Positions 55,701 through 64,000 of a stretch of 64,000 bases of DNA are shown in pieces. The DNA is from Escallonia rubra. Lineage: Eukaryota; Streptophyta; Magnoliopsida; Escalloniales; Escalloniaceae. The stretch spans positions 181,846 to 245,845 of the forward strand of contig JAVXUO010001206.1 in assembly GCA_033065855.1 (NCBI GenBank). Reading direction: 5' to 3'. How positions within the stretch are numbered: position 1 is the stretch's first letter; every line of letters starts with the position of its first letter. The notes under the pieces are model-generated. The model saw only the letters and a list, made by a program, of their open reading frames with translations. It did no database searches and had not been told where the DNA came from. The position numbers and the translations under genes were made by a program.

Positions 55701-58700
55701 GCCAAGAATTTAGGTGTGAGTATGTGTATGCAGGTGTGGATGGTTATGCGAAAGTGTGCTACGCAAATGGCTTGATATGTCTGCACCGTAGAGAAATGCT
55801 TCTGAGTTCATAGTCTTCACATAGATCCTACCACACATCTCCATCATGACCTTTGATTCTCTGAACGAATTTAAGTTGTTTCGTATTCAGCAATACGACA
55901 ACTGCTTCCATTGGTGAAGTAAGGAATAACCTCCATGTATTTCATTTTCTTCTTCCTCCTCATTTATATACAACTTATCAACAATTAAGTTTCCAGTAAA
56001 ATACGAATACTTGTTCATATTAACATATGCTGATATATTAGAACACTAATAAGCACATATGTACAAAAACTATTCCTTATTCCTTCGAACTCAGATGGCG
56101 AAGTATATATACCGAATTAGCGGGTAATTTCTTGTCTGCATGAACAAAAAAAGCTGCTTTGGGATTCATTGGCCACCCTAACTTAAAGCATTTGTCAGAC
56201 CTGAAATACAATGGCAGTAAAAGGTCAGATGCCTTAGCAACTAGGAGTGCGGAAAGAGCAGAAGAGTAACTTCTTATATTGACGACAATTACCAAAAATA
56301 TTCATTTAGGTCGTCGTAGTTTCTCCATGCTGAATGACTTGCTTTGCCGCCTTTGTTTCTTCTGGCTTCCTTTTTCCACCCAAAATATTAATTAATCGAT
56401 AAACATATGTAAAGAAAGTAGTAGTAGCTGATGTAAGCTTGAATTACCTTGCGCATGACCTCATAGATGGGTGTCACAACATCCCGCAGAAATGATTCTT
56501 CACTACGTGCCGTTGTTTGATATGTGCCTCCACTGACGGCTTGGACATTGCCAAATAGAATTCCATGAATCTCACTGGCCATCTTATTGTGTTCCGTGAA
56601 CAAAGAAAAGACATTACACAAGCAAAAAAAACTTATCAAAAATGTAGTACATAAAGTTCTCATCATTAACATAGTTCTAATTAGAAAGGAAAAAAACAGA
56701 TCAAGACTGACGAGAAGCACACACGAAGCAAGGCATAAGATTTGCAGTACTACTAGATGATTAGAGCTGTTTCCAAATTTTTTATTGATCTCAGACCACG
56801 AATTGGTTTTCTTGACCTTATGAAGTAAGACTGCTGGCATGTACAGGGTACAATTATGAGGAAGTACATATATTTCACAAAGAAAAAAAGAGAAAGGAAA
56901 GAGAAATGAGAAGAAACAAGAGACCACAACGTAAAAAAATTTGCGTTTTTGAACATCAATAGATTAACAAGAATAATGCCAAAACTAGCAGATTCTAAGT
57001 TTACATTTGAGTGAAAGCACTACATACATTGCTGAATAAGAGAAAGGAAACATCTAGTTTAATACACAAGAATACATACATTGTGGAAAATATAGCAAAC
57101 GCATTCAGGAATGAACCGAATATTTGAAGCTTCCCCCCAAATAAGAAGATAAAGCCCAATGTAGAGAAGCTCTAGTTGTTGCTTATCTGCATCCTGTGTA
57201 ACCCTGGAAAAACTGAAAAATGATACGAACACTATTTGAGAATTAAAGTTTTCATATAGAACTGTTATCTAGTAAATGAACAATTGAGAATACTCTGTAG
57301 GTTAAGTTGTCTAAAACAGGTTAACTTACTTAAGATTTGACGTGCAGTGCAAATATCTACACCATGAAGAATAATTTTTGAAAATTTTCTCCATCAGATT
57401 CTTCACAGTACGGGTATCCAACTGCAATAAGTTTCGTATCAGTGTCCAAATCTAAGCAGAGTCACAAGAAAGACTGTATATAACAAGTAAATGTAAGAGT
57501 AAAGACTTGATATCCATAATGTTTGATGATGTATAGAAGAGATAATGGAGATTACCAGCTCATAATCATCATCATTCTTGGACCTTATGTCAATGTTTGC
57601 GAGTAGCAATATCAAGTGCTCCCGCTGATTTGCCACATTTCCTTTCTTCATACGAGAAAGATGAGAAAACAGGACGTAGTCAGAATACTAACAAATCCCT
57701 TCGCATCGATTGAATGAGATAAAAGGATAGAACTACTAGCAGACGAACTGAAAAGAGCAACCGTAATAATCCCCATTACGGATGAAAGACGCGGTCAAGA
57801 AAGTCCGGGGCGGAATATAAAGTCTTAGACTATCGTAATTCACAGTCTCCAGAAACAGATTTCCCAAATACGTTGAGACTCTCTAAGAAACATATCAATC
57901 ACATCTCGTTTGTTGATGTTAACAACATCACAGAGAAGCTTTAAGAATTTAAAAGTAAAGGGATGGTATCGAAAAGGGAAAAGACGAGCCATATGGTTCT
58001 AATCATAAATCACTTGTTTAGTAGGGACAGTAGTTCTATGGCTGTCTTACTATCGTTGAAGAATGTAAAGAATATCTTTGGTGTCTAGAGACTTGTTAGA
58101 TAAGTAATTTCTTGCATAATGGACTTCAATTTACGGGACGAATTAAGCCTAGTTGTTAAAACTTTAAGCGCAATACTTAATGTTTAATTCTGGCCTGAGA
58201 CCATGTCCACGTCGTACGTGTACTGCAATAGTGTTTGCAAGAGATTTTAAGGAGAGGTGAAACGCGATCTTCTTATTTTAATCCGTTTTTCTCTTCTTAT
58301 AATGGTCATATTTGTAGCCCAGTGCTTCACCTTACTTGAGCATTCTTGCCTCAGATTCCAGAAATCTGTCTGCTTTAGAGCAGATGGTTTCTAACTTCAG
58401 TTTGTTGATGTTCATCCATCAGGATAGTTATAAAAAGGTGGCCGATGGTTGTAGGTTCAGTGCAGCATCACGGCTAAGCCTCGAAAAATGGATAATCTCA
58501 TGGCTCCAATCCATGTCTTTCTCGACTCAACAAAGTGCTATCTTGATTACTCAAGGGCTGCTACATGAAATCCTTTTAAACTCAAAAGCTACCATGAACT
58601 CGTTACTGTCTCCATCCGTGTTCATATCAGTTTTCCTCTTGGCATCTCTGCTAATAATAATCATGCCACTCTTCCAAATGGTGCAGTTATGGGCGTTCTT

Positions 58701-61700
58701 ATAAGTGTCCAGACCATCTAAGTTAACTCATTGCATCTATTTGTGCTTGTTCTAACTTCTACCATATCATGAATGTCTTCGATCCTTATTCTGTCCCCCT
58801 TTCTTGTTTTACCACACATAGACATATCTGCATCTCCGCTGGACCAATTTACAAGCTTGTTTTGCTGTCCTTAAAACTGCTCTAGAAGCTTTCCCTTCAA
58901 CTGAGTTGCTCAATATTACTACACTTTGCTTTCTAGGGTAGGAGAGTTCTGATCTTTGCACAAATTGTTTCTGATGTGTACTTCCAAGTTTAGCGAAAAC
59001 ACCCATACCATTATTTCCAACTGCTGTTAGTCTTGTCGCAAGCACCACGTCTGAAAGGATGGATGCTGGCATCCCTCGCCAACAGAGAAAGAAGTGAGAG
59101 ACGGGCTAGTTTTCAATCGTAAAAGGAGGAAGCTGACATCATGAATTCAGTTGGGAAAACTCAGAAAAGGAAACAGTTGAAGCAACATTGGCCTGGACCA
59201 TTTACAACCAGCTGGTTCCCACTTGAGGTAGATAAGCTTTTTAAGTCCCTTTAGCAACTAAAAGTAAAAGGGTGAAACTGCATGTTGTGGAAGACGCATA
59301 CGACTAGAATGAAAGAAGAAAGAGATTATGACAAAGAGCCAAACAGCCCACATGCCATATGATGGAGGAACAGAACATAAGAATAGAAGTGCATGTAAAA
59401 TACCTACACTTATCAAAACTTTGGAAAATAAGTAGCAAACAACGATTAACCTGGAAACCAAAAACAGCAGAAAGCCATTCAAGAATGTCATTAATGGATT
59501 TATCCCTGTCCTCGGGCATTCTGAGCATTGGAAGATTATCCACATTACGCAGAGCTCGCAGTGCTGCTCTAATCTACAAGAGCAGAAAAAATAACGTCAG
59601 ATAGAGAGACTGAGCATGCGGGCATTCAGTACTAAGAGAAATTTTTGCAGACGACATCTGCGAGATTACAATGACATCTAATATACAACCTCGGGAAGTT
59701 CCATAATTGCTGGTTTAGGCCGGACAGCATACAAGGGAAGAATGTTATAGTGTTCGTATTGTTCTCTTTTCTCCTCAACATCTTTGGCATATCTTTGCGT
59801 CTGCAGTTGCAATATCAAGACACAACATTGCGAGCAATTAAACATTTAGATGTAACATTCACTTCAAAATCTGTACATATAATCAACGTTTAGATGCAAC
59901 CTCAAGATCAACGTTTGCAGATGGCACTACTGTCTTAAGTACATCATACAACACTGTTGCAATTTGATAATTCTTGGCCATCTCCTCCCTTTAGTAAACC
60001 CAAACAAACAACATCAGCCAAAGGCAACACCTTAACATAATGGACAAAGGTCAATACGTAAAATGAACCCTCACGGTTTTTTCGTATATTGGCCCTCTCT
60101 TATATTCTTCTCGTAGAAGTTCTGGTAATATTTCTGGATTTCCCTGGGGTCACTTCTGGTAAGTTTGGGTTTTGTCTCTTCATCTTCCTGCAAACATTAG
60201 AGACATTTAAGTTATATTGATATGGAATAAGTTTCATGTGAAGAGTGTGCCACTTCTAAGATTTGAGTGATCGTGTTGAATAACAAAAGCCATATAGATC
60301 TTTCTAAGTACCAGTCACTACTTCCTATTTCTATCGAATGTATCATATCCTTCACAAGTCGGAAACTGAAAATGAGTTCAAAACTAAGGATACTGCTTTA
60401 AGAGTTCTGTTATTAAGCAAAAATATGATATATTTCAAAAAAGTAGCTATTCAAGGGGTTTTGTTTTTCTTGTGATCTAGATAGAAAAGGCGAAATATCA
60501 TAATTTGCCTTTTTTATTTAGATCACAAGAGAAACAAAACCCCTTGAATAGCTACTTTTTGAAAATATTCAATAAGGAAAACCATTTTCCACAGGCCAGG
60601 TATCATACATATCTATACACGCATTACATCTAAGTACAATTTCATACGTAGCTGTACACATAGTTGTAGTCAGTGTAGTCACTGATTGCTCTGGAAAGCT
60701 AAACTTATTAGAGAAGGAGCCAGCTATCTTAGGTCACGCTTGAAGGAGCCAGCTAACATGTAGTCTCCACTTGCATGTTAGGGAAGGGACCAAGTTTTAG
60801 AATAAACATGCAAACTGACGTGTGATTACTGGCATGCCAAAATACTCAAGGAGAGACTTGAACCAAGAACTTGCAAAACAAAAGCTTTCATATCACGAAA
60901 TTTAAATTCATAGTTTGTGACTTAGCAAGAATAGTTCATTATTGGGAGGTTCATTACTTTGCAATGAAAAGTCATTTTCCCTTTTTAGATGGAGCTTTAA
61001 TTCATGTGTACATTTGCATGTGCATGTTAAGACTGCATTATGCATATAGTGTATGCAAAATATCTTACATGCTTTTATATCCCCCTATATATCGGTGGAG
61101 TATATAACTGCTTCTTATGCAAGTACAAAGAACCTATATCATATTCTCATATACGTGCAGATCTTACATTTATGGTTAGAACTTAGAACAAATGAGAACC
61201 ACTTGGCAGGGAACTGGACCAAGCTGCTGGGAAAAAAGGGGCCTTTCGCTTCGTAACAAAAGTAAATGGTGTTTCCTGAAACTTTCTTTAAAGTACCTTT
61301 CAATGTGGGGAGGTTTACATACCTCTTCTGCTCAAAAAGGACACAAATACATGAGAAGGGAATACTGGGTGGAAAACCAATTTTAAAAGGGGAATGTAAT
61401 AGGTGACACTAATTTAAGGACGCATGTGACACCAAGAGTTCACTTCTTCAAATCGAACATGAGTACTGGGGCCAAGTATGTTGCTTTTAAGCTATATAAG
61501 TTTTTGCCCCTAGGTGCAAAATTTCCCTCGTGCCTTAATAATGGCAAAGGTGTTGGGTCTCGTAAAAAGAAGATGAGTAAGTGCAGAAACAAAAAATGCC
61601 TTCAAAGGAGTGCATTTGACTCTTTACACCACAGAAGGGTTAGGGAGACCACCAAAAAAGTCCATTTCAACATTTTTCAGTTCATCCCATTTCTTATCAA

Positions 61701-63305
61701 TCCCATAAAGTTTCATAACTTTTAGCATTGTTGTCAATTGCTCCTCCTACTAGACCTAAGAAACCTGGGAAGGCATCCCTAGCTCAAGTAATTTATAGTT
61801 CAACTAAACCCCTAGCTATATCCCACAAAAGATATCAAGAACCAATAACAATAAGGAGACCACATAAATTATCACCTAATAAAAATGATTAAATGCCAGA
61901 ATTCAAGGATAAGATGCCAAGTTTCAAAGGGAGGTGGATAGACAACACAAGCATTGTCAGACATGAGATCTACCCTCTCAAGTCTATGTAGGAGATAGGT
62001 CTTGAACTGGCGAACACCACGTCCGCTCGACTTAGGATCCATCCTGTGAGCCTTCTCAAATGCATGGAAACGGCCTAGTCCAAAAAAAGGAAACAAGCAA
62101 GTTTATGAGTTTAGAGTGCGTTGCATTTCAAAAAAAGTTACTCGAAAATACAATTGGTTGAAATCTTTCCTCCTGCACTATGTCTTAGCAGTTTCAATAA
62201 TTATTTCGAGAGGATAATTATGAAACCCAACCAATCTTTTTTTTTTTTGGGGATCAACCCCTATACGCTGCAAACGCTAGTTTGAAGATGATGGAAAGGA
62301 TGTTTGGGGATTCTCTAATCCTCTGAAGCAGATGTAATTGCTTATACCCATGGTTAAATAATTCAAATTTATACAAAGATACAACCAACTACTTCAAAAT
62401 AAGGGACAACTTTAAACCATGGAACTTGCTGAAACCGCTACTCCCTTTATATGGATCCACTCATTTCTGGGACCTAATTTCTGGCATAAAGCTTTAATCT
62501 GAACTTTTGCTTGATAGCAAAAGATTAAAAAGTATGTAGTGAAGCTCCCTTGGAACCATATTCAAAATCAGTATGTAGGAAAGCTCCAGCCATTTCATGT
62601 CTTTTGAAACTACTAGTTTCATCACCAACTTTAATTTATCGATCCAACTCTCACTGGAGAATATAACTTTGCAAAATTCATGAAAAGTCATGTAGTGAAT
62701 GATTGAAATGAAGCAAAAACTAATTCATTACCACATTATCAAAGATCCATACACGTGCATTTTCATCCTCAAGATTCAGCCCCGGATTCATATGAAATAA
62801 ATACTTTATGCTAGCCCTACAGGCACTCCCTAAATAACTAGCGTCACTCCTCCGTACTACTACTTTATGCACGTAATTCGTACCACATACAATCATGCAA
62901 AAGCATCGCAGGGAGTGCGCAGTAGGGCTACCCTTACTCTAAAATCCCGTCGATTATTAGCACAATCCGCCTGACAAATTAAAGATTGACATTTTTTTTT
63001 TCTCTGACCATCTTTACTAGTGCTCTATTCCACCTAGCTAACTCTAAAATCTAAACAACCGAAACAAAGCAAAAACCAATAGAGTACTCACATAGGTAGG
63101 CAACTCGAGGGTTTTCCTTGCCGACCTCATTGGCTACACGCAGAATCGGAGCGATGGACGCGAGGGACGAGGGGACGAGCTCGCTGTCGGCGACGGGCTC
63201 GTCGGCGGCGCCGCTCTCCACCATGGTGGAAGCCCTCGTCATCCTCCTCGACAGCGACCTCGGCGGCCCCACCTCGTCCTTGCTGCTCCCGCTCGCACTC
63301 GCCAT
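37793..63305 (-). CDS. CALS7: Callose synthase 7 (1,3-beta-glucan synthase), 42 coding exons, 1,916 aa
   Basis: Makes callose (1,3-beta-glucan) from UDP-glucose at the plasma membrane. CALS7/GSL7 is the phloem isoform that lines sieve-plate pores. The 42 exons, given in separate entries, join to one open frame of 5,751 nt. Residues 1-110: [12 protein letters not shown], then [19 protein letters not shown] and [19 protein letters not shown], diagnostic for CALS7. Residues about 315-440: FKS1-like domain ([25 protein letters not shown]). About 485-750: first membrane helix set. About 1020-1780: glucan synthase domain ([63 protein letters not shown]). About 1475-1900: second helix set, ending [13 protein letters not shown]. 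The product ends shortly after the GKKDK motif, slightly shorter than the Arabidopsis protein as I recall it. No frameshift or stop was found, so the gene appears functional. Confidence 0.97.
42807..43158. repeat. Tandem duplication, about 179 bp, in CALS7 intron 36
   Basis: GTGGCCTTAA begins at 42807 and again at 42986. The copies share CTTGGCTTTGATCATTTT, CAGGGGATRCGGACTA and GACATAGCCGAAGAAGAGGA but differ by many substitutions, so the duplication is old. Confidence 0.85.
43861..43912 (+). repeat. Relic TRIM LTR in CALS7 intron 34
   Basis: TTAAGCATGTTATGCGTTGT, then TGGCCCATTCTCTAACAGCC and TAAGCTTTTA match the reversed 73-bp LTR of the TRIM at 49627. About 50 bp remain, without a second LTR. 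It lies in opposite orientation to the intact copy. Confidence 0.75.
46618..46855. repeat. Tandem duplication, about 121 bp, in CALS7 intron 28
   Basis: AAAGGTCATCA..TTATAACAGC and CCCTTCCACTTTCTT.CAATC occur twice about 121 bp apart (first at about 46638, second at about 46760). The copies are diverged. Confidence 0.8.
46932..49249 (-). other. CALS7: CALS7 coding exons 18-28
   Basis: 18 49249-49168; 19 49094-49045; 20 48966-48880; 21 48697-48593; 22 48426-48332; 23 48228-48147; 24 48060-47897; 25 47722-47599; 26 47500-47394; 27 47282-47174; 28 47083-46932. They encode the end of the first helix set ([25 protein letters not shown]), [18 protein letters not shown], the [20 protein letters not shown] link and the start of the glucan synthase domain. 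Intron 17, before exon 18, is the largest (53791-49250, 4,542 bp) and hosts a TRIM and a hAT-like element. Confidence 0.93.
49627..49944 (-). mobile_element. Complete TRIM / SMART-type miniature LTR retrotransposon, 318 bp
   Basis: Two direct LTRs of 73-74 bp (49627-49699 and 49871-49944) start (T/A)GTTAAGTTA.CATCTG and end ATATCATGCTTAACA. On the minus strand the right LTR is followed at once by the initiator-tRNA-Met primer site TGGTATCAGAGC (49870-49859). The left LTR is preceded by the polypurine tract AGGGGGAGTG (49709-49700). Flanks GTTCC and GATCC are a 4/5 target duplication. With no coding capacity and such short LTRs this is a terminal-repeat retrotransposon in miniature. It sits in CALS7 intron 17. 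Confidence 0.93.
50860..51009 (+). pseudogene. Exon-like Glu/Lys-rich segment inside the hAT-like element
   Basis: After a TTAG acceptor a frame reads [20 protein letters not shown] and then a Glu/Lys/Gln coiled-coil run to GERRMSL and stop. The first part is of non-repetitive, gene-like composition. It may be a captured terminal exon of a host gene that I do not recognise. The C-terminal part is low-complexity. Confidence 0.4.
51294..52464. mobile_element. MULE nested in the hAT-like element
   Basis: Long inverted ends of about 150 bp: GAGTTAATTACGCGGTTGAC, CACTGTACTATTAGGCAAAT and so on, matched with few mismatches on the right. Flanking 9-mers TAATTTTTA and TATATTTTA agree at 7 of 9 positions, an imperfect target duplication. 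The interior contains a roughly 54-bp tandem repeat (about 51756-51850) and GGTGGT-rich sequence. No captured gene recognised. Confidence 0.85.
53792..63305 (-). other. CALS7: CALS7 coding exons 1-17
   Basis: Exons (5' to 3'): 1 63305-63092; 2 62074-61974; 3 60187-60075; 4 59988-59901; 5 59800-59690; 6 59573-59451; 7 57645-57556; 8 57421-57330; 9 57212-57080; 10 56582-56448; 11 56369-56293; 12 56200-56113; 13 54983-54861; 14 54778-54661; 15 54511-54180; 16 54100-54048; 17 53852-53792. Phases were checked across every junction. The start ATG at 63305-63303 is the first Met before [10 protein letters not shown]; an upstream in-frame stretch lacks ATG. Intron 15 (54179-54101) begins GCAAGC, a GC-AG intron. 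Confidence 0.93.
60431..60570. repeat. Long near-perfect hairpin in CALS7 intron 2
   Basis: An arm containing AGTAGCTATTCAAGGGGTTT, TGTTTTTCTTGTGATCTA and GATAGAAAAGGC is followed, after a short AT-rich spacer, by its inverse. About 50 consecutive positions pair with three mismatches, and pairing extends somewhat further on both sides. No known MITE terminus or target duplication was identified. The transcript of intron 2 would fold into this stem. Confidence 0.9.
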
Positions 63306-63398
63306 CTCCACCAACCAACTCCCACAATCTTACTCTCCTTCCTCTTGCTCCTCGTAATTAGCGCAATCATCATCAACGTAAGCATCTTTACGCGCGAG

Positions 63399-63406
63399 TA
63401 TATATA
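63399..63406 (-). promoter_or_regulatory. CALS7: Candidate TATA box of CALS7
   Basis: TATATATA lies about 95 bp upstream of the start codon, next to (GT)n and (GA)n tracts (63411-63443). A start site about 30 bp downstream would give a 5' leader of roughly 60-70 nt. Position and composition fit a plant core promoter; no transcript evidence is available here. Confidence 0.45.
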
Positions 63407-63443
63407 CACATGTGTGTGTGTGTGCAGTCAGAGAGAGAGAAAG

Positions 63444-64000
63444 TGAAAAGATTCTTTGAGTGCGGGTACAACGTAGCCAGGAAAGATAGTGTGGCTTTCG
63501 GTTTCTCCGAGAGCAAGTAAAGAATTGGAGGGAGGGGGAGATGGGTGATATGTTGCTTTTAGGATCTGCTGCTGTGTGTGTTGGTGCTGCCCGGCTTTAA
63601 TTTCAAAGTCCCGATAACGCTTTTTCGCTTTGGCTTTCTTTTTTGGTTTTCAATGCACAGACACCCGCACTTCGCTTTGCTTCGCTTTGCTTTGCTTCGT
63701 GTTGGATACAAACGGTCCCTTGTCAGTCGTCACTTCCCGCCCTTTTTGAGGGCCTATTGTCTTCTCACAATTGGACGGGTTTTAATTGAAAACCAGTACG
63801 TATACTACTACTATTTGTAACTTGGAAGTTGGATACCACATTTGTCATCCCAAATGTAAGGACATTTGTTTGTACGTGTTTTTTGAAAAGTATATATTAA
63901 ACCATAGCTAGGTTGTTTGAATACCATTTCTTAACATACATACGCATGTGTTAAAAACGAAGGGTATGAAATTTCAATCATATATATTTTGTAAGGGGTT
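63444..64000. other. Upstream region of CALS7
   Basis: Presumed promoter region running to the window edge. It contains a CGCTTTGCTTCG-type short repeat near 63672-63695. No gene or transposon end recognised. Confidence 0.45.

Noticed and set aside
63118..63357. A plus-strand frame of 79 codons opposite CALS7 exon 1
   Set aside because: It is the antisense shadow of the conserved exon 1.

Overview
This is nuclear DNA of a flowering plant. It has a long intron-rich gene, Ty1/copia and Ty3 retrotransposons, CACTA, Mutator-like (MULE) and hAT transposons, and many simple-sequence tracts. The species cannot be fixed from the sequence. All function calls come from protein and motif recognition; no database search was run.

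The dominant gene is CALS7 (GSL7), a callose synthase, on the minus strand from 63305 to 37793. I resolved 42 coding exons that join without frame break into 1,916 codons. The N-terminus, the conserved central domains and the C-terminus all match the phloem (sieve-plate) callose synthase CALS7 better than other callose synthases. Its introns hold a complete 318-bp TRIM retrotransposon, a relic of a second TRIM copy, a hAT-like element with a MULE nested in it, two tandem duplications and a long near-perfect hairpin. Downstream on the same strand is a small gene for a 70-residue membrane protein (36662-36450). At the far left is a two-exon gene (791-3256, plus strand) for a membrane/coiled-coil protein, with a hAT element in its intron, and possibly the last exon of another gene (10-153).

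Between about 3.5 kb and 36 kb the DNA is transposon on transposon. A decayed copia element on the minus strand (LTRs at 3528-4240 and 14900-15646) has been split by a MULE and by a CACTA element. Two gene-capturing MULEs (Pack-MULEs) sit in that CACTA. One carries a piece of an importin-5/KETCH1-like gene. The other carries an open reading frame that fuses an A20 zinc-finger segment of a stress-associated protein to the DELLA domain of a GRAS regulator. To the right lies a Ty3 chromovirus end (LTR 17540-18089) interrupted by a second CACTA (from 18520) with a long TNP2 transposase frame. From 23 to 36 kb are further repeats: a MULE with an exact 9-bp target duplication, LTR-like sequence and a 67-bp minisatellite.

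The most unusual items are the A20-DELLA chimera, the 255-bp duplication flanking it, the intron 2 hairpin, and two CALS7 introns that appear to begin with GC.
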